This document shows positions 16,119 to 24,457 of a stretch of DNA of 64,000 nt, piece after piece (position 1 is the first letter of the stretch; the number at the start of each line of letters is the position of its first letter). The notes below the pieces were generated by a model. It saw only the letters and a list, made by a program, of their open reading frames with translations, was not told the origin of the DNA and did no database searches. The DNA comes from Streptomyces bottropensis ATCC 25435. Its GTDB lineage: Bacteria > Actinomycetota > Actinomycetes > Streptomycetales > Streptomycetaceae. The stretch covers positions 4,248,496 through 4,312,495 of the forward strand of contig NZ_KB911581.1 in the NCBI RefSeq assembly GCF_000383595.1. The letters are read 5' to 3'. Position numbers and translations under genes: made by a program.

Positions 16119-17759
16119 TCAGCGCGCGGCCCCGGCCGACCATCGTGCCGCGGTTACCAGTCGGGCCGTGAAGGCGTGTCGCGGGGTGGTGAGGAGCTGT
16201 CGGGCGGGGCCCTGTTCGACCATGTGTCCGGCGTCCATGACCGCGATGCGGTGGGCGACGGCGGCGGTGTCCAGGTCGTGGGTGATCAGGACGAGAGCCG
16301 GGCCGGCATCCTCACCGTCGCCGAGCAGGCCCATGAGGACGTCGAGGATGTCGCGCCGGGTGACGGCGTCCAGACCCGAGGTGATCTCGTCGCAGATCAG
16401 GACGCGAGGACGGGCGAGGAGGGCGCGGGCCAGGGCCGCTCGCTGGAGTTCGCCGCCCGAGAGCTGGGCGGGGCGACGGCGCACCAGCTCCGGTGGCAGA
16501 CCGAGACCTGCCGTGGTCGTCAGCGCCCGCGTCTCGGCGGCCCCGGCGTCCACCGCGCGCAGCCGGACCGCCGTGCGGGCGATCTGGGGCAGTACCGGCC
16601 GGTGCTCGTCGAAGGCGGCGCGGGCGTCCTGGAAGACGTACTGCACCGCCGCCAGCTGTGCCCGGTCGCGATCGCGCAGGCTGCGCGGCAGCGGGGTGCC
16701 GTCGAGGAGGATCTCGCCGTCGAGGTCCCGGTGGAGACCGGCGAGACAGCGGGCGAGCGTGGTCTTGCCGCTGCCCGACCGGCCCACGACGGCCAGCGAC
16801 TCACCTGGGTACAAGGCGAGTTCGTCGACGTGCACGGTCGCCGTCGTGCCTCGCGAGCCGTCGCGGTGGCGGGCGGTGAGATCGCGGACCCGCAGCACGG
16901 GCGCGGCGGCCGTCCGGGCGTTCGGGGCGCGGGAGCCCGCCCCCGGGGCCGTGCTTCCCCCCGCCCGGGGCACCGGCCCCGTTTCCGGGAACCACGCTCC
17001 CACGGACAGCAGTTGCCGGGTCCACTCGTGCCGGGGCGCCGCCCACACCCGCTCGGTGGGACCCGACTCCACGACCCGTCCCGCACGCATGACGTGGACC
17101 TCGTCGGCCAGCGCGCGTACGACGTCGAGGTCATGGCTCAGCAGGACGACCGCGATACCGCGGGCCGCGACCGCCGCCAGCTGTTCGACGACCAGGCGCT
17201 TGGTCAACGTGTCCTGGCCGGTGGTCGGTTCGTCGGCGACGACGACCCGGGCCCCGAGCAGGAGGGCCTGGGCGAGGACGACGCGTTGCTGCTGGCCGCC
17301 GGAGAGCTGGTGCGGGAAGCGGCGCAACAGGACGTCCCCGTCGGGGAGTTGCGCATCCGCCAGGGCGCGCAGGACGCGCTCCCGGGCGGCTGCCCTACGG
17401 GCGCGCCGGGGAAGTCGGCGCACCTGGGCCCGGGCGATGTCGGTGAGCAGGGCGCTGATGCGGCGGGCGGGGTTGAGCACGGCCGCCGGATGCTGGGGCA
17501 CGTATCCGACCGGGCCGGCGGTCGCCAGGCGGACCTCCCCGGTGACGCGCGCGCCGGCCGGGTACTCGCCGAGCAGCGCCAGTCCGGTGGTCGTCTTCCC
17601 GCTGCCCGAGGCGCCCACCAGCGCGGTGATCCGGCCGGGCAGCACCCGCAGATCCACCCCGTCGACGATGGCCCGGCCGCCCACCTCGATCCGTAGGCCG
17701 GTGATCTCGGCGAGGGAGCCCGGGGCGACCCGGCTGGTTCCGTCGGCGTACCGCGTCAC
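16119..17759 (-). CDS. Peptide/nickel/opine-type ABC transporter, fused double ATPase subunit
   Basis: A 546-residue protein with two complete ABC ATPase halves in one chain, equivalent to DppD+DppF or NikD+NikE. The first half has Walker A GASGSGKTT, signature LSGGQQQRV and Walker B VVVADEPT. The second has GRSGSGKTT, LSGGELQRA and VLICDEIT. The switch histidines are in SHDLDVV and THDLDTA. It starts at ATG 17759, overlapping the stop of the second permease by 4 bp. It is the last gene of the ten-gene minus-strand unit (27670 down to 16119) and provides energy for the importer half of that system. Confidence 0.9.
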   Translation of the reverse strand: MTRYADGTSRVAPGSLAEITGLRIEVGGRAIVDGVDLRVLPGRITALVGASGSGKTTTGLALLGEYPAGARVTGEVRLATAGPVGYVPQHPAAVLNPARRISALLTDIARAQVRRLPRRARRAAARERVLRALADAQLPDGDVLLRRFPHQLSGGQQQRVVLAQALLLGARVVVADEPTTGQDTLTKRLVVEQLAAVAARGIAVVLLSHDLDVVRALADEVHVMRAGRVVESGPTERVWAAPRHEWTRQLLSVGAWFPETGPVPRAGGSTAPGAGSRAPNARTAAAPVLRVRDLTARHRDGSRGTTATVHVDELALYPGESLAVVGRSGSGKTTLARCLAGLHRDLDGEILLDGTPLPRSLRDRDRAQLAAVQYVFQDARAAFDEHRPVLPQIARTAVRLRAVDAGAAETRALTTTAGLGLPPELVRRRPAQLSGGELQRAALARALLARPRVLICDEITSGLDAVTRRDILDVLMGLLGDGEDAGPALVLITHDLDTAAVAHRIAVMDAGHMVEQGPARQLLTTPRHAFTARLVTAARWSAGAAR

Positions 17760-18655
17760 GACCGTCGTTCCTTCCGTACGCGAACCGGTGCCGGAACCCG
17801 GGCGCGCTCACGGCGTCCGGCGCGCCCGTCCGGCTTCTCCAGCGCCGCGTCGACGAGGAGGTTCGTGCCCGTGGTCAGCGCGACGATCAGCAGGGCGGGG
17901 ACGACCACGGCCCACGGCTGCACGAACAGACCCGTACGGTTGCGGTCGACCATGACCGCCCAGTCGGCGGCGTCCGGGGCCACCCCGACACCGAGGAACG
18001 CGGCCGTGGCGACCAGGTACAGGACACCGGTGAGCCGGGTGCCGGCGTCGGCTCCGAGGGTGCGCAGGATGCTGCGGCCCACATAGCCGACGGCGGTACG
18101 CCACCAGGTCTCGCCCTGGAGACGGAGCGCCTCGACGACCGGCCGGGCGGCGGCCTCGGTGGCGGCGGCGCGCACGAGGCGGGCGGCGTCCGGCACGTTG
18201 ACCAGCGCGACGAGAAGCGCGAGGCCGACGGCTCCGGGGGTGAGCACGGACGCGACCAGCAGGATCAGCAGCAGCGACGGGACGGCGATCAGGACGTCCA
18301 GGGGCCGCATGAGCAGCTCCTCCAGCCGGCGGCGGTGCGTCAGCGCCGCGAGCAGACCGACCGGCAGGGCGACGAGATAGGCGAGCGCTCCGGCGCCGAG
18401 CGCGGTCAGCACGACCGGCCGGCCTCCGTGCAGCACCTGCCGCCACACGTCCCGGCCCACGAAGTCCGTGCCGAGCCAGTGTCCGCCCCCGAGCGTGAAG
18501 GACGTGGCCCGTGCCCCCGGCTCGCCCGCGAACACCGGACCCAGGAGGGCGAGCACGAGAGGGACGGCGATGACCGCGACGCCGAGCGCGAACCGGCCCG
18601 TACGCCGCCGGGCGCGGGGGACGACGCCCACGCCGGGGTTCGTGCCGGGCGTCAT
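17756..18655 (-). CDS. Peptide/nickel/opine-type ABC transporter permease (DppC/NikC-like)
   Basis: A 299-residue permease with about six membrane segments. It contains the GTDFVGRDVWRQVLHGGRPV motif at the start of the permease domain that marks DppC/OppC/NikC proteins, and the ATPase-docking region VEALRLQGETWWRTAVGYVGRSI. The start is the ATG at 18655, overlapping the previous stop by 4 bp. A 64-codon upstream extension in the same frame is arginine-rich shadow sequence and is not included. The paired permease is the preceding gene. Confidence 0.88.
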   Translation of the reverse strand: MTPGTNPGVGVVPRARRRTGRFALGVAVIAVPLVLALLGPVFAGEPGARATSFTLGGGHWLGTDFVGRDVWRQVLHGGRPVVLTALGAGALAYLVALPVGLLAALTHRRRLEELLMRPLDVLIAVPSLLLILLVASVLTPGAVGLALLVALVNVPDAARLVRAAATEAAARPVVEALRLQGETWWRTAVGYVGRSILRTLGADAGTRLTGVLYLVATAAFLGVGVAPDAADWAVMVDRNRTGLFVQPWAVVVPALLIVALTTGTNLLVDAALEKPDGRAGRRERARVPAPVRVRKERRS

Positions 18656-19671
18656 GCCGCCACCCCCGCCCGGGGGGCCAGCCGACGGGCGACCACGTCC
18701 GCGCCCAGGTTGAGCACGACGGTCAGGACGCCGAAGACCACCGCGAGGCCCTGGACGACGGGGACATCGCGTTCGGCGACGGCGTTCAGGAGGACGGTGC
18801 CGAGTCCGGGGATCACGAAGAGGGCCTCCACGACGATGACACCGCACAGCAGCCAGTCCACCGTGCGGGCGAGTTGCTGGGCCGCGGGGGCGAGGGCGTG
18901 GGGGAGGGCGTGGGCGTAGCGGACGCGGGCGCCCGGGACGCCGCAGCGGCGGGCGTGGGCGACGAACGGGGAGGCGAGGGCGTCGACCATGCCGGCGCGG
19001 ACCAGGCGGGCGAGGGAGCAGACCGGCCGGGAGAGCAGCACGAGGACGGGCAGGACGAGCGCGGCCGGGTGGTCGAGCAGGTCGGTGCCGTAGCCGACGG
19101 CGGTCGGCGGCAGCCAGCCCAGCCGCAGGGCGAAGACCGTCACCAGCAGCACCCCGAGGGCGAACTCGGGGACCGCGTACACGGCGAGCGTCACGGAGCT
19201 GACCACCCGGTCGACGGGCCCGCCCTCGTGCCGGGCGGCCAGCACGCCCAGCCCGAAGCCGATCGGCACGAGCAGGGCCACGGTGAGCGCGGCGAGCAGC
19301 AGGGTCGGGCCGAAGCCGTCGGCGATGTACCGGCCGACCGGGCGGCCGGAGGTGAGGGAGGTACCGAAGTCACCGTGCGACAGGCCGAACGCCCAGTCGG
19401 CCAGCCGCTCGTGCACCGGCCGGTCCAGGTGCATCGCCTCGCGGATGGCCGCGATGCGCTCCGGGTCGGGCTGGTCGCCGGCCAGGGCGACCGCGGCGTC
19501 GCCCGGCAACGCCTCGGTGAGCGTGAAGACCAGCAGCACGACGGCCACGGTCTGAGCTGCGCCGAGCAGGAGGCGCCGGGCCACGAAGGGGAGAGGGGGC
19601 GCCGGACGAGTGCCGCGCCGTCGTGGCCGGTCGCGCGGTTCCCCGCGCCCCTTCGTGGCGCTCGTCGTCAC
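18652..19671 (-). CDS. Peptide/nickel/opine-type ABC transporter permease (DppB/NikB-like)
   Basis: A 339-residue permease. After a basic N-terminus the first membrane helix (RRLLLGAAQTVAVVLLVFTLTEALPGDAA) and the periplasmic segment with RLADWAFGLSHGDFGTSL are typical of DppB/NikB. Docking loop: ARRCGVPGARVRYAHALPHAL. The GTG at 19671 forms a GTGA overlap with the stop of the binding-protein gene and is preferred to the GTG at 19680. Oddly, codons ~7-17 (KGRGEPRDRP) coincide with the GC-rich core of a Streptomyces intergenic repeat (19625-19653), so the cytoplasmic N-terminal tail seems to derive from that element. Confidence 0.88.
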   Translation of the reverse strand: MTTSATKGRGEPRDRPRRRGTRPAPPLPFVARRLLLGAAQTVAVVLLVFTLTEALPGDAAVALAGDQPDPERIAAIREAMHLDRPVHERLADWAFGLSHGDFGTSLTSGRPVGRYIADGFGPTLLLAALTVALLVPIGFGLGVLAARHEGGPVDRVVSSVTLAVYAVPEFALGVLLVTVFALRLGWLPPTAVGYGTDLLDHPAALVLPVLVLLSRPVCSLARLVRAGMVDALASPFVAHARRCGVPGARVRYAHALPHALAPAAQQLARTVDWLLCGVIVVEALFVIPGLGTVLLNAVAERDVPVVQGLAVVFGVLTVVLNLGADVVARRLAPRAGVAA

Positions 19672-21263
19672 GCCAGCCACACCCTGTCGAAGCGTGCCCA
19701 GTCGAGGGTGTTGGCGGGGGCCTTGGTCTCAACCCCCTTGACGGTCCTGCCCGTTCCGATGATCCAGTCGGCGAACCCCCAGATCAGGAAGCCGCCCTCC
19801 GCGTACAGCCGGCGCTGCATCCGCTCGAAGAGCGCCGTTCGCTCCGTCCTGTCCCGGGTGGACTGCGCCTGCCGGTACAGCGCGTCGAAGTCCTTGTGGC
19901 GCCAGTGGGTGGCGTTGGTGGTGGAGTCGGTGAGCAGCCGCTGCGAGATGTGCGCCTCGATGGGCATGGCGCCGGAGCGGTAGCAGGAGAGGGTGCCGGA
20001 GTCGAGGATGTCGCTCCAGTACGAGTCCTTGCTGCCCATCCTGACGTCGACGGTGACGCCCGCCTTCGCGGCCTGGTCGCGGAAGATGCCGGCCGCCTCG
20101 GTGAATCCGGCGGCCACGGCCGAGGTGTCCAGGGTGACCTTCAGGTTCTCGGCGCCGGCCCGCTGCAGCAGGGCGCGGGCCCGGTCGAGGTCCTGCTCGC
20201 GCTGCGGGAGGCCGGCGGCGTAGTACTCGTAGCCCTTGCCGAACAGGTCGTTGCCGACGACGCCCGCGCCCGACAGGGCGCCGTCGACGAGTTCCTGACG
20301 GTCGGCGATCAGGAAGAACGCCTCCCGCACCCGCTTGTCGTCGAACGGTGCCCGGTCGGTCTTCATGCAGAACGCCTGCATGGCGCTGTTGCGCAGCCGG
20401 ACGATCTCGATCTGTCCCTTGCCCTCGTGGGCGCGGGCGGTGGCGGGGTTCAGTTCGTGGGCGTACTCGACCTGGCCGCCCAGGAGCGCGTTGACCCGGG
20501 CCGACTCCTCGTTGGCGACGACGAACTCGAGTTCGTCGAGGTGCGGGGCACCCTCCCAGTAGCCGTCGTGGCGGCGGAAGACGGCCGAGCGGCCGGGGGC
20601 GAAGGACACGAAGCGGAAGGGGCCGGAGCCGACCGGCTTCCGGTCGAAGTCGGCGTCGGCGGTGTTCTCGGGGACGATGTACGCGCCGAACGCCGCCAGC
20701 ACGTTGGGGAATTCGGCGGTCGGCCGCTTCAGCACGAACTCGACGGCCCGTTCACCGGTCGCCCGGCTCGCGTCGAGGTCGATGGGCTCCAGGGACGCCT
20801 TCGCGCGGAACGCCTTCTCGGGATCGGCGATACGGCGGTAGCTGAACAGCACGTCCTTCGCGGTGACCGGCCGCCCGTCGTGGAAGGTGGCCTCGCGCAG
20901 GGTGACCCGCCAGCGGTCCAGGGCCTTGTTCGACTCCCACCTCACCGCGAGGCGCGGCCGCGCCGACAGGTCGGCGCCGTAGTCGGCGAGCTTGTCGAAC
21001 AGGGCCTTGGCTCTGGCGACATCGGCGAAGAGGTTGGCCAAATGCGGGTCGAGGGTCTCACCGGCGCCGCCGCCCGCGAACGCGGCGCGCAGCCGCCCGC
21101 CGCGCTTCGGCCTGCCGTCACCGCCGCCCGCCCCGGCGTCCGTACCGCCGTCGGCGCCGCATCCCGTCAGGGCGAGCGCGCCGAGTGCGACGGCACCCGT
21201 CGCGGCTCCTGTGGCGGCGAGGAAGCCGCGTCGGCGCAGGCCGGGGAAAGGTTCGTCGTGCAT
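19668..21263 (-). CDS. Peptide/nickel/opine-type ABC transporter substrate-binding lipoprotein
   Basis: A 531-residue SBP family-5 protein (DppA/NikA/CntA superfamily). The N-terminus has twin arginines (LRRRGFLAATG), a hydrophobic core and lipobox LTGC, so it looks like a Tat-exported lipoprotein. Family features are TLDPHLANLFADV near the mature start, RVTLREATFHDGRPVTAKDVLFSYRRI and the KPVGSGPFRF motif. ATG 21263 with AAGGAA upstream is the start; the long upstream extension in frame is shadow of the methyltransferase gene. In its operon, the likely cargo is the metal complex of the compound made by the upstream genes rather than a simple peptide. That is inference from context. Confidence 0.88.
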   Translation of the reverse strand: MHDEPFPGLRRRGFLAATGAATGAVALGALALTGCGADGGTDAGAGGGDGRPKRGGRLRAAFAGGGAGETLDPHLANLFADVARAKALFDKLADYGADLSARPRLAVRWESNKALDRWRVTLREATFHDGRPVTAKDVLFSYRRIADPEKAFRAKASLEPIDLDASRATGERAVEFVLKRPTAEFPNVLAAFGAYIVPENTADADFDRKPVGSGPFRFVSFAPGRSAVFRRHDGYWEGAPHLDELEFVVANEESARVNALLGGQVEYAHELNPATARAHEGKGQIEIVRLRNSAMQAFCMKTDRAPFDDKRVREAFFLIADRQELVDGALSGAGVVGNDLFGKGYEYYAAGLPQREQDLDRARALLQRAGAENLKVTLDTSAVAAGFTEAAGIFRDQAAKAGVTVDVRMGSKDSYWSDILDSGTLSCYRSGAMPIEAHISQRLLTDSTTNATHWRHKDFDALYRQAQSTRDRTERTALFERMQRRLYAEGGFLIWGFADWIIGTGRTVKGVETKAPANTLDWARFDRVWLA

Positions 21264-21295
21264 GAGGGTTCCTTGGGTGTGAGGGGGAGGAGGGG

Positions 21296-22087
21296 TCAGC
21301 GGGTGGCGGAGAGCCGGGCGACGACGTGCAGCCGGTCGGCGTCCGCCGTGCTGCCGGGCAACCGGCCGTCCCGCCACGGTGGTTCGGTGCGCGGGCCCGG
21401 CCCGTCGTGCAGTTCGAGCACCTCGAAGCCGTGCGTGGTGAGGACGTGGCGCAGCTCCTGCGGGAACAACAGCCGCCAGGCGGACCGCTGTTCGGCCGGC
21501 GGAGCGCCGTCGTCGGAGGTCCAGAGGCGGGTACGGCGCAGCAGCTGGGCGGTGCGGTCCACGGTGAGGGTGGTGGTGGACCGGTAGGCGGTGCCCTGCC
21601 AGGTGAAGGCGTGGACGGCCGGGGTGTCGAGCAGGTCGGTGCGGCCCAGGAAGTAGGCGCCGTTGCGCATCTCCGCGACCAGCAGCCCACCGGCCGACAG
21701 CGCCCGGCGGCAGGAGGAGAGGAAGCCGTCGAGCTGGTCGGCGGTGTGGCAGTACAGGAGCGAGCTGTCCAGGCACACCACCGCGTCGAAGGCGGCCCGG
21801 CCCAGGTCGAAGCCGCGCAGATCGGCCCGCACGTACGCCGGCCCGGGGTGCCGGGCACGCGCGTGCGCGAGCATCGCCTCGGACAGGTCGGCCGCGGTCA
21901 CCGTACGGCCGGCGTGGTGCAGGTGGGCCGCGTCGCGCCCGGTGCCGCAGCCCATGTCCAGGACGCGCGGCCCGGCCCCGTGGCGCCGCAGACAGTCCTC
22001 GGCCCAGCGCCCGGCCAGCCGCCCGGGATCGGGGAAGCGGGCCTCGTACAGCTCGGGATGGTCGGTGAGGAGGTTGCCGTCCGTCAT
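21296..22087 (-). CDS. Class I SAM-dependent methyltransferase
   Basis: A 263-residue cytoplasmic enzyme with a Rossmann methyltransferase fold. Motif I is RVLDMGCGTGRDAAHL, the acidic residue of motif II lies in VTAADLSEAML, and post-motif features FDAVVCLDSSLLY and LLVAEMRN follow. It overlaps the MFS exporter gene by 4 bp and is followed after 32 bp by the binding-protein gene. In this operon it probably methylates an intermediate or the final product. Relatives of this fold can also transfer a 3-amino-3-carboxypropyl group from SAM, as nicotianamine-synthase-like CntL does, so that alternative should stay open. Confidence 0.85.
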   Translation of the reverse strand: MTDGNLLTDHPELYEARFPDPGRLAGRWAEDCLRRHGAGPRVLDMGCGTGRDAAHLHHAGRTVTAADLSEAMLAHARARHPGPAYVRADLRGFDLGRAAFDAVVCLDSSLLYCHTADQLDGFLSSCRRALSAGGLLVAEMRNGAYFLGRTDLLDTPAVHAFTWQGTAYRSTTTLTVDRTAQLLRRTRLWTSDDGAPPAEQRSAWRLLFPQELRHVLTTHGFEVLELHDGPGPRTEPPWRDGRLPGSTADADRLHVVARLSATR

Positions 22088-23346
22088 GCGCTGCTCCTCT
22101 CACCGGCCGGAGCGGGGGCGGTCGCCGCCGGGCTCGGGGGCAGGGCCCCCAGCCGGCGCAGCCGGCCGACGCCGGCCGCCGAGACGAGACCGAACACGGC
22201 GCAGCACGCCCAGGGCAGCCAGGCGCGGCCGTCGTGTCCGCCGGCGTCCATGGCCCACCCGACGGCGGCGTTGCCGACGGCCGCGGCGATGCCGGAGACG
22301 ACGTAGAAGATCCCGAAGTACGTTCCGGTCAGTTCCGGGCGTCCGAAGCGGGGGATCAGCTCCATCACGAACGGCGAGGCGACCATGAGGCCGAGATGGA
22401 GGAGCAGCGCTGCGAGCAGGACGGGCACGGCGGCGAGCCATCCCGAGGCGCCGAGACCGGTCGCCACGGCCGGCGGCAGGAACGCCAGGCCCGTCACGGC
22501 GAGCCCCACACCGATCCAACGCGCCCTGTCCCCGCGCGACGTGAGCGATCGGGTGATGCGCAGCTGGAGCGAGAGGTTGGCGAGCGTGCCGACGAGGAGG
22601 ACGAGCCCGGCCGCGCCGTCCCAGCCGGTGGACTGCCGGGCCCCGGCGGGCAGCAGCAGGTACAGCTGGTTCTCCAGGGTGAACATGCCGACCATGGCGA
22701 GCGCGAACGCCAGGAAGGCACGGTTGCCGAGCACCTCCCGCCAGTCCCCGAGGACTCCGGCGCCGCTCGGCTCGGCCTTCCGCGCGGGCAGGACGAGGGC
22801 CTGCACGACGGTCAGGGCCGCGAAGATCCCGGCGGCGGTCAGCGCGGACGTGCGGAAGTCCACGAGCAGCAGCGCACCGCCCAGCAGGGGCCCGATCAGG
22901 GCGCCCGTCGTCGCGAAGACGTTGAACAGCGCGAACGCCTCCGCCTTGCGCTCCCCGGACTCCTGCGACAGATACGTTCGCACCGCCGGGTTGAACAGCG
23001 CCCCGGCGAGCCCGCTGAGCACCGAGGCGGCGAGCAGCACGGGCAGTCCGTCACCGAGGGCGAACAGCGCGAAGCCGACGGTCCGCAGCGCACAGCCGGC
23101 GATGATCACACCCCGTGCGCCGAGCCGGTCCGAGGCGGAGCCGCCGATGAGGAACAGGCCCTGCTGGCTGAGGTTGCGGACCCCCAGGACGATCCCGACG
23201 ACGGCCGCCGACATGCCCAGGTTCTCGGTGAGGTGGGTGGCGAGGTAGGGAATCAGGAGGTAGAAGCCGATGTTGACGCCGAGCTGGTTGACCAGGAGGA
23301 GACGGACGGCGAAGGGGAAGCGGCGTATCTCATGCCACGTCTGCAC
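22084..23346 (-). CDS. MFS transporter, probable product exporter
   Basis: A 420-residue major-facilitator protein with about 12 membrane helices. It has the loop 2-3 motif GGSASDRLGARGVI (variant of GxxxDRxGRR). It begins at GTG 23346 (VQTWHEIRRFPFAVRLLLVNQLGVN) and overlaps the end of the epimerase gene by 17 bp. Embedding between biosynthetic genes and an ABC importer suggests it releases the pathway product, the role CntE plays for staphylopine. The direction and cargo are inferred, not shown. Confidence 0.88.
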   Translation of the reverse strand: MQTWHEIRRFPFAVRLLLVNQLGVNIGFYLLIPYLATHLTENLGMSAAVVGIVLGVRNLSQQGLFLIGGSASDRLGARGVIIAGCALRTVGFALFALGDGLPVLLAASVLSGLAGALFNPAVRTYLSQESGERKAEAFALFNVFATTGALIGPLLGGALLLVDFRTSALTAAGIFAALTVVQALVLPARKAEPSGAGVLGDWREVLGNRAFLAFALAMVGMFTLENQLYLLLPAGARQSTGWDGAAGLVLLVGTLANLSLQLRITRSLTSRGDRARWIGVGLAVTGLAFLPPAVATGLGASGWLAAVPVLLAALLLHLGLMVASPFVMELIPRFGRPELTGTYFGIFYVVSGIAAAVGNAAVGWAMDAGGHDGRAWLPWACCAVFGLVSAAGVGRLRRLGALPPSPAATAPAPAGERSSA

Positions 23347-24457
23347 GGCGTGTCTCCCCCGTTCCGTCGGGTCGTCCGTTCGCGTCTTCGCCGCCTTGGC
23401 CGACCCCGTCCGCCGCGCGGGGGCGAACTCCCAGCCCCGGCAGCCCGGTCGTGCGTACGTACCCGTCGGTGCCGCCGATCCCGGTCCAGGGGTCGGCGGC
23501 GAGCAGGAGGTGTCCGTCGAGGTCCACCCAGCGGGCCCGGTCGGCGAGGTGGACGGCCGGAGCGAGACCGAGGGTGCTGGCGGTGAGGCAGCCGAGCATC
23601 AGCTCGGTGCCACTGCCCTCGATCGCCTCGGCGATCCGCAGGGCCGCGTGGACGCCGCCGCACTTGGCGAGCTTGACGTTGACGCCGTGCACCCGTCCCG
23701 CCAGCCGCCGCACGTCCTGGAGCCCCACGGCGTCCTCGTCGGCGATGACAGGCAGCGGCGAGCGCTCCGCGAGGGTGGCCAGCGCCTCCGGGTCGCCGGG
23801 CACGAGGGGCTGTTCGACGGCTTCCACCCCGAGTTCCGCGAAGCGCGGCAGCAGGGCCTCGGCCTGCGCCGACGTCCAGGCGCCGTTGGGGTCCAGGAGC
23901 AGCCGGGCCCGGGGCGCGGCGGTCCTGACGGCCCGGACGCGTTCGATGTCCTCCTCCGGGTCCGGGGCACCGGCCTTCACCTTGACCATCTCGAAGCCGC
24001 TCGCGGCCAGTCGGCGTGCCTCGGCCCCGGCGCGTGACGGCGAGGTGATGCCGATGGTCCGGGCGGTCGCGGCCACCGGAGCGGACGGGGCGCCCAGCAG
24101 ACGGTGGACGGGGCTGTCCGCCCGCTTGCCGACCAGATCGAGGAGTGCGGCGCCGACGGCGGCGGTCACGGCCGGCGCGGTCTCCGGGGGAGCGGCCCAC
24201 TCGCCGGCGCGCAGGGCCTCCAGCGCGCTCTCCGGATCGCGGAAGCGGCCGAGGCCGGCGGCGGCGACCGCGAACAGCCGTCCCAGGGTGCCGGCGTCGA
24301 GGCCGTAGTAGACGCTGGTGACGGCCTCGCCGTGGCCGTGCCGCCCGTCGTCGTCCTCGACGGTCAGCCACACCGCGTCGCGCGCGGACATGGTGGAGCG
24401 GGAGATGCGCAACGGCTCGGCGAGTGCGAGGCGTACGGTGCGCCGGGTGACCTTCAC
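23330..24457 (-). CDS. Enolase-superfamily enzyme, dipeptide-epimerase-like
   Basis: A 375-residue protein of the muconate-lactonising/dipeptide-epimerase branch (L-Ala-D/L-Glu epimerase family). The N-terminal capping domain is followed by a barrel. The barrel carries the catalytic lysine in KVKAG, metal ligands in LLLDPNGAW (Asp), VEQP (Glu) and VIADEDAV (Asp), and the second lysine in VNVKLAKCGG. The K-x-K and D-E-D set appears complete, so it is probably active as a 1,1-proton-transfer epimerase. It starts at GTG 24457 with GGAAGAGAG upstream and a GTGA overlap with the preceding gene. In context it would set a D-configured centre in a product assembled by the ATP-grasp ligase. The substrate is unknown. 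Confidence 0.85.
   Translation of the reverse strand: MKVTRRTVRLALAEPLRISRSTMSARDAVWLTVEDDDGRHGHGEAVTSVYYGLDAGTLGRLFAVAAAGLGRFRDPESALEALRAGEWAAPPETAPAVTAAVGAALLDLVGKRADSPVHRLLGAPSAPVAATARTIGITSPSRAGAEARRLAASGFEMVKVKAGAPDPEEDIERVRAVRTAAPRARLLLDPNGAWTSAQAEALLPRFAELGVEAVEQPLVPGDPEALATLAERSPLPVIADEDAVGLQDVRRLAGRVHGVNVKLAKCGGVHAALRIAEAIEGSGTELMLGCLTASTLGLAPAVHLADRARWVDLDGHLLLAADPWTGIGGTDGYVRTTGLPGLGVRPRAADGVGQGGEDANGRPDGTGETRRADVA

Noticed and set aside
21264..22103. The in-frame extension of the binding-protein gene to base 22103
   Set aside because: The extension is the shadow of the methyltransferase gene. ATG 21263 has a ribosome site and gives a clean twin-arginine lipoprotein signal.
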